Assembly: GCA_009746045.1 (NCBI GenBank)
Contig: RPFO01000412.1
Location: 472,992 to 536,991 of the forward strand
DNA: 64,000 nucleotides
Source of the DNA: Mesostigma viride
Taxonomy: Eukaryota; Streptophyta; Mesostigmatophyceae; Mesostigmatales; Mesostigmataceae
Direction: 5' to 3'
In this document: positions 31,134 to 41,128 of the stretch, piece after piece
Layout of the letters: each line of letters begins with the position of its first letter
Numbering within the stretch: position 1 is the first letter of the stretch
The notes under the pieces: generated by a model
What the model saw: the letters and a program-made list of their open reading frames with translations, nothing else
Databases searched by the model: none
What the model was told of the DNA's origin: nothing
Program-made: the position numbers and the translations under genes

Positions 31134-31526
31134 ATGAGCCAACGGCGATCTTTTACTGCTCCTTCCCATTCTTCTAGCGATAATAGTCTAGCTAAATATT
31201 ACGTAGTGATTACGCCTCAATGGTCCTCCATTTTCCTTTCTTGGTCCGACGCTAGGAAGATCGTTCAGAATCGTGAATATAACGTAATTAGGTATAAGAA
31301 ATTTATGTCCTTTGAAGAAGCTCAGCAGTTCCTTATAGATCATAGCCAAACAGATTTAGGCCTGCATGTACGCCCTATTCCTCATGGTCGCCCTCCAGTA
31401 GAAGCTCTAGTCTTTGCTACCCCTCCTTCTTCTCCCCCTAAACGGGCTGCATCTGCATCTGCTTCAGATACTCCTCTCACTTTGGAGTTTGGTTCCCTAT
31501 CCATTACTGTTGTTAAAAAGGATTGA
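31134..31526 (+). CDS. gypsy ORF with viroplasmin / RNase H1 N-terminal-like domain
   Basis: This 130-residue protein has, at about residues 20-72, the pattern YYVVITPQWSSIFLSW, then VIRYKKFMSFEEAQQFL. This is the small fold shared by the caulimovirus viroplasmin domain and the N terminus of eukaryotic RNase H1, which binds RNA/DNA hybrids. The C terminus is Pro/Ser/Ala-rich. It lies upstream of gag in the young gypsy element; its role in the element is unknown. Confidence 0.65.
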   Translation: MSQRRSFTAPSHSSSDNSLAKYYVVITPQWSSIFLSWSDARKIVQNREYNVIRYKKFMSFEEAQQFLIDHSQTDLGLHVRPIPHGRPPVEALVFATPPSSPPKRAASASASDTPLTLEFGSLSITVVKKD

Positions 31527-31619
31527 TTTTAATTTTGTTCCTGCTGCAGACCTTCAAGGTTTTTCCTTTTTCTTTTGTTGCTTTCTTCTTTTGATTCCTA
31601 TTCCTTTACGTAATTAAAG

Positions 31620-33366
31620 ATGGATCCAGTGGGTGGAGATATGTCGCCTATACCTACCAATAATAATAATAATACTACTACTAATAACATTAACAATAAC
31701 AATACTCGTGGTAACCGACGGGACTCCTTGGAAACGGTACACCATCTCACTCCTCAAGGTATTCTGCGTACCTCACCGCCTTCTCCTGTTGCTGGTGGTC
31801 GCCGTCGTCCCTCAATTACCCCACCTACCTATGAACAACGTATTTCCCAAGTCAGATTTAGTGAGGAACCTTCTTTCGTTGTGAACCAGGCCCCTGCCCC
31901 TTCTGCAACCTTGGCTCACCCCTCCAGCAGGTCCTCACACACTAACAATGCTCCTAGGCCTCCTTCCCACCCTGTGCCTTCAATGCCTGCTATTAACACG
32001 GGTCGTACCTCGGCCCCTGTCGGCCCTTCTGGGCGCCCTAGTGCAGTTCCCTTTTCCCACCTGCTTCCTGGTCCTACCCTGAGACGGCCTATGAGGCTGC
32101 CCAGGTTCCTACCCGTGTGGCTGATTTAGAAGTTAATAATGATTTCAGTACCATGCCCCTAGATGATAGGAATTATGATCATTTTGCCTATTCCTCTCTT
32201 CGTGAGCAATATACTGTCCCCTTCTCCTATGGGCACCATCCGGAAACGGTGGCTCCCTCTAGACCCCTACCCAAGACTTTTCCTATCCCTTCCTTCTATC
32301 CCGCTTATGTAGCAGTGGAAGATAGTGGCCCTATGGGAAAAACTGATTCTTCTAATCCCCCTAAGCCTCCTGCTCTTCCCCTCTTTGCCAACCTTCCTAA
32401 GCTGGATGTCAAGTCTACCCCTCAACAGTTTTTCACCTTCATTATGTTGCTCACCCAGAACACAGAGTCCTGGCAGAACCACAATAGGTGGCGCCTCTCT
32501 GATGCTGTACTAGTTCCTCATTATCTTACTACCTGCATTACTCCTGAACTTGCTAACCTCATCCAGTGTGAGTCTCTTGCCTCTCATGCCTACCCAAACT
32601 CTGTAGCAGAATTGTTCAAGCGTTTAGAGAACCATTTAGTCCCTCCCGATGCAGATTGGCAGGATAGATTATCCTTTGGCACCTTGCAGCAGGGTACCAA
32701 GTCCTTCAAAGAATATATGAAAGAGTTTGATGCTCAGATGGTACGAATTAGGGATTTGTCGGGTGCAGAAGTACGTGCTCGCTTCCTTCAGGGCCTCAGT
32801 AGACCCTTATTGCGTGAAGTCAAGCGCCAGTTCTCTGCCTACCGTTTTACTGACCTGCCCCTCAAGCATGTGCGTCAGCATCTTTTACGAGTAGCAGATT
32901 TCTTCTCCACACCTTCTCTTCCTACCCGTTCCCGTATTAATAATATAGCCTTACCCCTGAGGAGGAGAACTCCTATGTAGAAGAATTAGATATCTGTGTG
33001 ACTGACCTTTCAGCTCTGGATGTCTCTCATATTACCTGCTATCATTGTAAGGAAGTAGGTCACCTTAAACGTGAGTGCCCCAAGTTCCTTTCGGGTGCTC
33101 CCCCTCATCCCGACGCTCGCCCTCCTCGTACCCCTCAGCGTGCTCCTATTCGTCCCACTTCAGGACGCATTCCTTCAGCTACCCCTAGTAGGCTGAATGC
33201 TGTGCAGACAGGATCCCCAGGGTTCCCCTATGATAATCAGGCTCCCGCACCCTCTTCAATCCCTCGTGACCCTCCAGCAGTGGCTTTTCCGCCAGGGTCT
33301 TCTTCGGGGTTCGTTCCTATGGATTTGGGGGGGAGGGGGAACAGTAGGCCTGTCAGCCGGGGGTAA
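31620..33366 (+). CDS. gypsy gag with zinc knuckle, in three frames
   Basis: The first frame (from the ATG at 31620) encodes an Asn/Thr- and Pro-rich N terminus. Near 32080 coding moves to another frame (to 32980) that holds the capsid-like domain (PQQFFTFIMLLTQNTESW, FGTLQQGTKSFKEYMKEF, FLQGLSRPLLREV). Near 32950 it moves again to a frame with the CCHC knuckle CYHCKEVGHLKREC. In so young an element the two shifts could be programmed frameshifts or assembly indels. Gag would form the particle and bind the RNA. Confidence 0.75.
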
Positions 33367-33408
33367 CCTGGACAGGTCCTTAGATAGTACCCCAGATATA
33401 ATTTTTGC

Positions 33409-33954
33409 TTGCCTGTTTTTATAACCTCTGTAGGAGCTGAATCATCCCTACCACTACGTGTGCGTCCTCTTATGTTCTTGAATGGTGGCTTAACCGTCCC
33501 TCATACTGTTGTAGACCCCTTCCTGCATGCTGATGAACTCTTGAATGTCTCTGTGTTAGTGGATAGCGGTGCGGCTAGCTCCTTTGTGAGCGAGGCCCTA
33601 GTTAGGCGTTTAGGACTAGTCCCTACCCCTCACACAAAAACTGTCACTGTCCATTATGCTGACGGTCGCACCAGTCATTCCCCGGGTACGGTGTCCCTTC
33701 CCCTGGTCATACAAGGACGTACGGTCAACCTGACGGCCACTATAGGCCCTATCACTACAGCTGATGTATTACTAGGATTAGATTGGCATCAGGATAATAA
33801 AATTACTATTAATTATGATACTATGGTCATTTGGTTTCCAGATAGCTCCTACTGGGTACCAGAACGTCATTATAGATTAGAAAATTTATCCTTGGTAGAT
33901 ATTACTCCTCCTACACCTGTTGATCCTCCTGTAGACCTATACCTGAAGTATTAA
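33409..33954 (+). CDS. gypsy aspartic protease
   Basis: It has the catalytic VLVDSGAASSFVSE motif and the downstream hydrophobic LLGLDWHQ motif of retropepsins. It follows gag in the same frame after a stop and ends in a TAATG overlap with pol, which suits termination-reinitiation. It would cleave gag and pol. Confidence 0.8.
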   Translation: MPVFITSVGAESSLPLRVRPLMFLNGGLTVPHTVVDPFLHADELLNVSVLVDSGAASSFVSEALVRRLGLVPTPHTKTVTVHYADGRTSHSPGTVSLPLVIQGRTVNLTATIGPITTADVLLGLDWHQDNKITINYDTMVIWFPDSSYWVPERHYRLENLSLVDITPPTPVDPPVDLYLKY

Positions 33955-36900
33955 TGTCCAATGACGAATTGCGTTCTGAACTAAAGGAATATGGATACCT
34001 ATTATGTATGTTCCTTCAGTTAGAAGTACAAGAGATACCTATCACTAATAATAGTGTGGATATAGATGTAAATACAGTGGATACAATAGGAGTGGGATTT
34101 ACTGAAAATGAAATAGTAAGATACATGGCTGTGATAGATTCCTCAAAAGTATTTGAAGAAAAGACTCCTTCTTATCCTCCTCCTCGTTCTGTTTTACACC
34201 GTGTAGTTATCAAGGACGGTGCAGTTCCTACGCACTCTCCGATGTATAGAATGGGCCCTACAGAATTAAAGGAACTAAAACAGATTTTAGTATCACTATT
34301 AGAAGCAGGATTGATAGAGCCTAGTAACTCCCCCTACTCCGCTGGTGTCCTGTTAGTTCCTAAACCAAATGGCAAGTTTCGCCTAGTTACTGATTATAGG
34401 AAGCTAAACGATATTACTGTGAAGTCTAAATACCCTCTACCTCGTATTGATGATATATTTAATAAGGTTAAAGGTTCTACCTGTTTCACAGTACTAGATT
34501 GTGCGGATGGTTTTTGGCAACTACGTATAGCTCCTGAGGATTGCCACAAAACCGCCTTTGCTACCCCTTTTGGGCATTACCAGTTTAGAGTAGCGGCTAT
34601 GGGACTCTGTAACTCTCCTGCCTCTTTCCAAATGTTAATGAATGAAGTGCTTAGACCTGTTATGGGAAATTCCCACCTTCCTCAAGTGTCCTCTGATTTA
34701 AAGGATCCTTCCTTCTCCTCTGTTTCTTTATCTGAGCATGACCGTTCTTGTGCTCAAGCTTACTTAGATGATATCCTTATTTATTCTCCTGATTTTGAAA
34801 CGCACCTACGTGATTTAAAGAAAGTATTAGAAATCATGGCTGAAAATTCTTTATGGGCGCGCCGTGCTAAAGTTCGCTCTGGTAGAAGTGTCCCATTCTT
34901 AGGGCACGTTCTGTCAGATGCCGGGGTCGCTACCGACCCGGATAAGACTAAGTCAATTCAGGAATGGCCTACCCCTACCGACGTTAAAGGTGTACGTAGT
35001 TTTCTAGGAATTGCTTCTTACTATAGGCGTTTTATCCCGCGTTTCGCAACTATAGCAGCTCCTATTAATCATCTATTAAAGAAGGATATCCCCTTTGTTT
35101 GGAGTAGTGAATGTCAGTCGGCTTTTCAGTGTCTAAAATCCCTACTCCTCTCCCCTCCTGTACTCATCCTACCGGATACTACTAAACCCTTTGTTGTAGC
35201 CACAGATGCTAGCAAGGTAGCTATAGGGGGCGTCCTTCTCCAGGATCAGGGTCAGGGCTTACAGCCAATCGAGTATATCTCTAGGACAATGCTTCCTGCG
35301 GAGCGTAACTATCCCGTCCACCAGCAAGAACTATTAGCTGTGGTGTACTGTTGCCACGCGTGGCAGCACTTTCTTAAAGGTGCTCAATTTGATGTTTGTC
35401 TGAATGAACCCTGTGAGATTGATCCTTATAGATTAGTTATCCAGACAGATCACCGCCCTCTTACCCATCTTCTCTCACAACCCAACCTTACCCCTCGTCA
35501 AGCGCGCTGGATGGAGTTTTTAGCACAGTTCTCCCCTTTTAAACTTCAGTATGTTAAGGGTGTAGATAACATAGTACCAGATGCACTCTCTCGTCGTGCA
35601 GATTACTCCTTTTTCGAGGACCTTGATGTTCTCAATACTACTCTAGTTCCTACTACTATGGGTGTAACCCCGTATGGTGAACTACCTGATGATGAATCCT
35701 ATGCCTACCTCTTTCATACAGCTGTTCGCATGCCTGATCTCCTTTCTCACGTAGGACTCTCTCTCCCGTGTGAGGCCCTTCCTGTGGTCTCGGTGGGGGG
35801 GGAGGGGAAAAATAAAATTTCTATACCGCTTAGCCATATAGCGACTAGGTCAGGAAAGTCTTATGAACACATAGTCCCTCTAGGACCTCCCCTTCTCTTT
35901 GGCAAGGCGGTAGGAGATCTCTTTAAACCTGTTCTGGATACCTCTGTAGCGATGCCTACCTCTGATCTCGAACGTCTTATTAGTAGATTTACGGCCACTG
36001 AGCCGGAAGCATTAGCTGCCATTGCTGCCCATCCCCAACAATTAGGCAAGCACCCTTGTAAATTTGTAGGTGGATTTTTATATGTGCAGATAGCAGATTC
36101 TCCCCCTCAATGGCGCCTGTATGTCCCTCCTATCTGTCGCTCCTCCTTGCTCTTTGAGTTGCATGACTTAGCTGCTCACCAGGGTGGTAAACGGGTACGG
36201 GACCTAGTAGCCCGCTCTTACTACTGGCCTTCCCTTTTAAAGGATGTAGATGAGTATGTTAGAACCTGTCAATCTTGCCAGGAGATGAAACCCAACAATG
36301 TAGGACAGATAGCAGAGCCTAGGACCTTACCTGATCCCATCATGCCGTGGGACTCCATTATGATGGATTTTGTAGGACCTTTTAGGAAGAATGATAGAGG
36401 TAACGCCCAGATCCTTGTTTTTGTAGATCGTTTTACTCGTATGTGTCATCTCGTGCCGTGTCCCTTAGAACTCACCGCACGCGATTGCGCACGCCTATAC
36501 CTTAATAACGTATATAGATATCATGGTTTGAGTAGGCAGTTTATTAGTGATAAGGATAAGTTATTCACTTCTGATTTTTGGCAGCAGTTCTTCGCTGCTA
36601 TCGGTACCAAGGTCACCTTCGGTACTGCCTACCACTCCTCCTCGTCTCATTTAGTAGAACGTTTGAATAGGGTAGTGGAAGAAGCTCTGCGTCACTATGT
36701 GAATGGCTCTGGGAGTGATTGGGAGGATTACCTATGTTTGGTAGAGTTTTCCCTTAACAATTGCCCTCAGGCTGCGCATGGTTATACGCCCTTCTTCCTA
36801 GATACTGGTAGACAACCTCTTACCCCTACCTCTCTTTTAGCTAGTCCTTTAAGGGACAAGGATGATGTGTCCCGGGATACTGTAGAAGGTGTGCAGGCGT

Positions 36901-37478
36901 TATTAGATAAGATGAAGAATGCACACGACAACGCTATTGCAGGGTACCATAGGGCGCAGGCCAAATACCTTGCTAGGTTGCGTGCCTCATTAGATAGAAG
37001 AGCACCTGAGATAGAAATAGGAGATTTAGTCTTAGTAGAAGGCCCCCGTGTTGGCCGCTTCGCTCATAAGTTCGAAGCTGAACTGAAAGTGAAACTTAGG
37101 CCCGCCTTCTTAGGACCTTTCCGTGTGTTGTCTAGAGTAGGTAATTTTCTGTATGAGATAGATATTCCTACCTCTTGGCAGACCCACTCTCGCACCTTTC
37201 ATAGAAGCCAGCTGAAGCTCTATCATCAGAGCACGTTCGCTGGTAGAGAATTGGCCCCTGCCCCTTTAGAGCATAACCCGGATACTGGTGAGGTAGAGGA
37301 TGAGGTAGAGGGTATCGTGGCCCATAGAGATATCAAAAAAGGCCGCGGTACCCAGCGCCAGTATAAGGTGAAGTGGATGTATGCTCGTAGTGAGGTAGAT
37401 AAGGTCTGGTATACTGAGAGTGAGCTAGATGGGTGTAGTCGCCTGCTGCAGGAGTATAAAACCCTGCATAAGCTCTAG
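33954..37478 (+). CDS. gypsy pol: RT, RNase H, integrase, chromodomain
   Basis: This is a single intact frame of 1174 residues. RT has LVTDYRKLN, the FTVLDCADGFWQL block and the catalytic YLDD (270-273), with an unusual insert of about 25 residues just before YLDD. RNase H follows (VVATDASKVAIGGVLL). Integrase has the H-H-C-C zinc region (HDLAAHQGG, CQSCQEM), DFVGPF, ISDKDKLFTS and the Glu in HLVERLNR. The C-terminal chromodomain (VEGIVAHRDIKKGRG, YKVKWMY) would guide integration to marked chromatin. All catalytic residues are present, so pol may be active. Confidence 0.95.
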   Translation: MSNDELRSELKEYGYLLCMFLQLEVQEIPITNNSVDIDVNTVDTIGVGFTENEIVRYMAVIDSSKVFEEKTPSYPPPRSVLHRVVIKDGAVPTHSPMYRMGPTELKELKQILVSLLEAGLIEPSNSPYSAGVLLVPKPNGKFRLVTDYRKLNDITVKSKYPLPRIDDIFNKVKGSTCFTVLDCADGFWQLRIAPEDCHKTAFATPFGHYQFRVAAMGLCNSPASFQMLMNEVLRPVMGNSHLPQVSSDLKDPSFSSVSLSEHDRSCAQAYLDDILIYSPDFETHLRDLKKVLEIMAENSLWARRAKVRSGRSVPFLGHVLSDAGVATDPDKTKSIQEWPTPTDVKGVRSFLGIASYYRRFIPRFATIAAPINHLLKKDIPFVWSSECQSAFQCLKSLLLSPPVLILPDTTKPFVVATDASKVAIGGVLLQDQGQGLQPIEYISRTMLPAERNYPVHQQELLAVVYCCHAWQHFLKGAQFDVCLNEPCEIDPYRLVIQTDHRPLTHLLSQPNLTPRQARWMEFLAQFSPFKLQYVKGVDNIVPDALSRRADYSFFEDLDVLNTTLVPTTMGVTPYGELPDDESYAYLFHTAVRMPDLLSHVGLSLPCEALPVVSVGGEGKNKISIPLSHIATRSGKSYEHIVPLGPPLLFGKAVGDLFKPVLDTSVAMPTSDLERLISRFTATEPEALAAIAAHPQQLGKHPCKFVGGFLYVQIADSPPQWRLYVPPICRSSLLFELHDLAAHQGGKRVRDLVARSYYWPSLLKDVDEYVRTCQSCQEMKPNNVGQIAEPRTLPDPIMPWDSIMMDFVGPFRKNDRGNAQILVFVDRFTRMCHLVPCPLELTARDCARLYLNNVYRYHGLSRQFISDKDKLFTSDFWQQFFAAIGTKVTFGTAYHSSSSHLVERLNRVVEEALRHYVNGSGSDWEDYLCLVEFSLNNCPQAAHGYTPFFLDTGRQPLTPTSLLASPLRDKDDVSRDTVEGVQALLDKMKNAHDNAIAGYHRAQAKYLARLRASLDRRAPEIEIGDLVLVEGPRVGRFAHKFEAELKVKLRPAFLGPFRVLSRVGNFLYEIDIPTSWQTHSRTFHRSQLKLYHQSTFAGRELAPAPLEHNPDTGEVEDEVEGIVAHRDIKKGRGTQRQYKVKWMYARSEVDKVWYTESELDGCSRLLQEYKTLHKL

Positions 37479-37554
37479 TTGTAGACCTTCTCCTCTCTTA
37501 TGTTATGTCTGCTGTCGACGGATGGTTGGTTGTCCCCTCCCCTCCGCAGCCGTC

Positions 37555-39867
37555 ATGTCAGAGCCTACCCCTCCGGCTGAGAGCTCGCTGCCGTCCCCGC
37601 CCCCACCGGACCCTGAGCTGTATTTCGAGGCCCTTCCGGGCCGCTGGGTGTCGCGATCTAGTTACCCGGGTGGCGTGGTGCAGCCGGCCCTTCAGGCCCA
37701 ACATGCGGGCTTAGTCAGGGCGGCCCTCTTCGGGGTCACGTGGTATGGTCCTTCCCCTGATGAGCCGCACCAGCTTGTCCTGCACGGGTTCGATGATGCC
37801 GGACACTGTTTGTTGGGGTGTGGTTCCAGCTGTCCCGCCTTGGGGCAGATAGATGCGGTTCTCCGGTGTTGCCGTGTGTTCTCCTACCTCTCCACTCCTG
37901 TGGGCCGTACCTGCCTACGGGAGGTGTTCCCGTGGCTTCCAGCTGAGGGTGATGCTGAGGTAGACGAGAACCCCTGCGACCTTTTACGGGCCGTAGAGTT
38001 CATGGAGATAGCTGATCAGTCGGCGGGACTAGCGGTTAGTGGTCCTACCCCTTCGGGCGCCCCAGCCGAGGTACATTATACTCCAGATTATTCTGCCTCG
38101 AGCGCTGCGTCCGCCTCCTCGGTGTCTGTTCCTCCCTCTCCGGTCCCGTCGTCCCCTCGGTCGACCCGGGATGTCGCAGTGGAGCCTACCCCTTCGGGTT
38201 TGCCTGATCCTCTTTCGGCGACGGTCTCGGCTATGCAGGCTCAGATCCAGTCTTTGACCACGGCGTTTGGGGCCTTCCTTGCGGCCCAGGCGCAGGTCCC
38301 GGCCACGCCGGCTGGATCCGCGCCCCCTACCCCTTCTGTCGCCCCGGCGACTACGGCTTCGCCCGCGCCCCCGCCTGCGCCCGCGGTCGCTGTGGTTCCG
38401 GCGGCTCCTGCGACTCCTGCTGCCTCTGCGCCTGTTACCGCTCTACCTGCGCCTACGCGGGAGTCTCCTGCCCCTGTTAGCTCGCCCTCCGTCGCTGCTT
38501 CCGAGCCTCCTCCCGCTCAGGCGCAGACGTCGCGGGGTTTCTTTGGCGATACTAGCGGGCTTCCCAGACTTTGGGAGGGTGGTCCTCCGCAGAGGATTCC
38601 GGTTCCTGACTGGGGCCTGGATGGTAGTCAATCTTATGCAGGACTGCCTGTCCCTACGGGCCCCATTTTCAACATGTGGCCTGAGGGTGCACCGGCAACG
38701 GAGACCGGCGCGCCTGCGTCGTTGGCGGGTCCGTCACGGCCCTCTCTGGCTTCAGGTCCGGCGCGACCTCCTGTTTTACCAGTGCCCCCTGCGTCGGTGT
38801 CGGCTCCTGCCCCTGCGTCAGCCCCTGCTCCGGTCCCTCCTCCTTCGGCCTCGCGGTCTTTGGCCGCGGTTGTTCGGTCCACCGGTCAGGATCCTCGCGC
38901 CACCCGCGCTGCCGATTCCCTCAGGGAGTTGTCCCAGGGTGATCGGGACAGGGCTCCTTCTGTGGTGCACGCGACGCCGGAGTCGCGTGACACGCCCATT
39001 CCGGGGTATGGTATGTCCGCACTCGCCTGCCGACAGTGTGACCTGCCGCGCGCCTCTGCTGAGCTTGCCATCTCTCCCATGTCCTATGGGTTCTCCCAGG
39101 TGTGTCGGGCGCCCCGGGATCGTGGCCTACCCATTGAGACTGATCGGCCTCCGTTCGACATGGTTATTTTAGCTGATCCGGTGTTCGAGGGTGAGATCCT
39201 GGTCCGGCGCGTCCTGTATCGCTGGGCGAGGCGCCACAACGACTTGGACACCTACGGTGGGTTTCAGTGGGCTTACCCTCCCCCTCTGGGCATTATGGCT
39301 TCGGATGCCCTTACAGTAGAGTTTCCTGCGGTGCCGGGTGCGGCGTACACTACGGTCCTCCAGCCCATCCTTGAGTGGGATGCCCGCCGCCCGGCGCCTA
39401 TCCCGGGCCAGGGTCTAGACTCCCGCGGTCACCCTCCTCCTCGTGCCAGCGACTACCTAGAGACATTCGGGTCGCGACAGTGTGTTCGTCGGTGGCGCTC
39501 CCGCGAGGTTCGGCACATCCGGTTGTGGCCGTCCAACGTGGAGCCCCTGGTGGACCTGTTCTTCCCGACGGGTATGCGCCCTCGGATTCGGTACCATCGC
39601 CTCCTCCTGCGGGCCCTTTGCCTGATCGCGGTAGAGCCTTTCCTTCGCCTCTTTGCCTGTGGCTTTCTGGACTGGGCCCGTGGCCAGGTCGTCCTCACGC
39701 AGCATAGGTATTACTGGGCCTTCCTGGGCCTCTTTCCTGACGGCGTGTGGGCCGATGTTTTCCTCACTGTAGATAGGCATGACAATGTTGAGGATGTGGC
39801 TCACTACCAGGCCTACCTGGAGGTCCTGCTGGCCTCTCGTGGCACTTACCAGACGGATGGCCACTAG
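37555..39867 (+). CDS. gypsy ORF3, unknown protein downstream of pol
   Basis: From the ATG at 37555 it encodes 770 residues; the frame is open further upstream over the end of pol. A splice-acceptor-like CTCCGCAG lies 6 bp before the ATG. The N-terminal 170 residues look folded (Cys-rich HCLLGCGSSCPALG). The middle is a low-complexity Pro/Ala/Ser linker (about 200-520). The C-terminal 250 residues look like a globular domain (SALACRQCDLPRA, FDMVILADPVFEGE, YYWAFLGLFPDGVWADVF). No signal peptide or clear membrane anchor is visible, so it does not look like an envelope. It is GC-rich, in contrast to gag-pol, suggesting a separate origin. Confidence 0.7.
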   Translation: MSEPTPPAESSLPSPPPPDPELYFEALPGRWVSRSSYPGGVVQPALQAQHAGLVRAALFGVTWYGPSPDEPHQLVLHGFDDAGHCLLGCGSSCPALGQIDAVLRCCRVFSYLSTPVGRTCLREVFPWLPAEGDAEVDENPCDLLRAVEFMEIADQSAGLAVSGPTPSGAPAEVHYTPDYSASSAASASSVSVPPSPVPSSPRSTRDVAVEPTPSGLPDPLSATVSAMQAQIQSLTTAFGAFLAAQAQVPATPAGSAPPTPSVAPATTASPAPPPAPAVAVVPAAPATPAASAPVTALPAPTRESPAPVSSPSVAASEPPPAQAQTSRGFFGDTSGLPRLWEGGPPQRIPVPDWGLDGSQSYAGLPVPTGPIFNMWPEGAPATETGAPASLAGPSRPSLASGPARPPVLPVPPASVSAPAPASAPAPVPPPSASRSLAAVVRSTGQDPRATRAADSLRELSQGDRDRAPSVVHATPESRDTPIPGYGMSALACRQCDLPRASAELAISPMSYGFSQVCRAPRDRGLPIETDRPPFDMVILADPVFEGEILVRRVLYRWARRHNDLDTYGGFQWAYPPPLGIMASDALTVEFPAVPGAAYTTVLQPILEWDARRPAPIPGQGLDSRGHPPPRASDYLETFGSRQCVRRWRSREVRHIRLWPSNVEPLVDLFFPTGMRPRIRYHRLLLRALCLIAVEPFLRLFACGFLDWARGQVVLTQHRYYWAFLGLFPDGVWADVFLTVDRHDNVEDVAHYQAYLEVLLASRGTYQTDGH

Positions 39868-40244
39868 ATAGAGGGCCTTAGGCCCGACCTGAGGGTGTTG
39901 TCCCTCCGGTATGTAGAGTCGCCCTCATATTCTGGCCAGTTGGTTGGCTGTTCTTGGTCCTTAGCGCTGATGTGTTTACTCTGTGTGTCCTGCCCAGTGC
40001 CGTCCCCCCCGGCCAGGACTCCGTTCCAGGCAGTTAGGGGAACCTACCACCAGGCTTGGTGCTGGCTAACCCTACACCACCCGGCGTGGTGGTGGAGACC
40101 GTGTGAACTATTGGTGCTTTGTATCTGGGATGGTCTATCGATTGTGTTGGTGTGTGCTGGGTGCGTTAGGATTATTTTCCTACCCCTCTGGTTCCCTCCT
40201 CTCTGCGTAGGGAGAGGGCTCCCTACCTTTTGTGGGGGGGGAGG
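39868..40244 (+). other. gypsy 3' untranslated region and polypurine tract
   Basis: There is no coding frame of note. It ends with TGTGGGGGGGGAGG directly before the 3' LTR, the primer for plus-strand synthesis. Confidence 0.75.
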
Positions 40245-40815
40245 TGTTACGTCGCGTAACAATTCGTTGTAGTTACGGACGTAAATTAGGTCCTTGGCCT
40301 CGGTTGTTCCTAGGTTACGTGCAGTTCTAGTTTGGACATGATTGTCCCCGTAACAGTACTGTGGTATAGTGGGTGCCTTTGGGCGCCGCGCCGCGTACTA
40401 TATTAGTGGTCCTTATCCTTTTGTAGAATGTAGTGGACAGGCGTGCATCTGTGCACCTGCTTGTGTTTCTGTGTTTCTGCAGGCGAGGGCCAGGTCGGCC
40501 CGAGCCTGTTGGACCGTTGGTGACCATTTATGCACGTTCCACTCCTTGTGTGGTCACTCGGCGTGTGTTAAATGAATTAACACATATTAGCTTGGGTCAC
40601 GGCAGTTTAGTTGTGTTTCCTTCCTCTTTTCCTGGAGTAAACGGGTTTGATTAAATGGCCTATGGCGTATTACAGTAGTACATATGTAAATGCATTGAGA
40701 TCTGGTTCGTCTCGGTCGTCTTTCGCTAGGGGTGTAAATAGAAGCAGCCTCACTAGTTTAGGTAGTATCAGGACAGGTAGAGGTAGAGGTGGCGGCCGAG
40801 GCTTGCGGCGTAACA
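40245..40815 (+). repeat. gypsy 3' LTR
   Basis: It is identical to the 5' LTR except for one extra T in CAGTTTAG near 40607. It is followed by the target duplication GTTTG. Confidence 0.97.
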
Positions 40816-41128
40816 GTTTGTTGGCGTGTTGCCCGAACCTTAGCAAGTTCCTAGAACCGATCGTATGGCAGGCGCAGACTCCGCTGTGGCAGCACATGCG
40901 CGATTCCCCGCGCGGTATCAGTCTCCGCCTGCTGGACGAGGACGACGTGCCGGTCCAATTGTATAGTGACTGGGTTGTTCAGCTCAGTTTCCGGATATCG
41001 CCACAAAAAGCGATGGGCGTGGAGTCGCGGAAGATCGCGAGCGTCCTGCGGTACATGGCGCTGGGCGGGGAAGTCCTGCCGTCCAGAAAGATATCTCAGC
41101 GTTCTGTTATAAACGACGACGAGGACGA

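Larger units (their letters stand above)
30037..40815 (+). mobile_element. Ty3/gypsy LTR retrotransposon with chromodomain and extra ORF
   Basis: It has 570 and 571 bp LTRs and a 5 bp target duplication GTTTG (30032-30036 and 40816-40820). The polypurine tract (GGGGGGGGAGG) precedes the 3' LTR. The order is leader ORF, viroplasmin-like ORF, gag, protease, RT, RNase H, integrase, chromodomain, then a long extra ORF. RT before integrase marks it as Ty3/gypsy. The only LTR difference I found is a one-base T indel, so the insertion is very recent. Gag-pol is AT-rich with T/A-ending codons, quite unlike the surrounding virus. Confidence 0.97.

Noticed and set aside
37429-37554. N-terminal extension of gypsy ORF3 over the end of pol
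   Set aside because: It overlaps the chromodomain coding sequence, and an acceptor-like site plus ATG at 37555 gives a better start.
38267-39172. 301-residue Arg/Leu/Pro-rich ORF inside gypsy ORF3
   Set aside because: It is the shifted frame of the Pro/Ala linker and has no domain.
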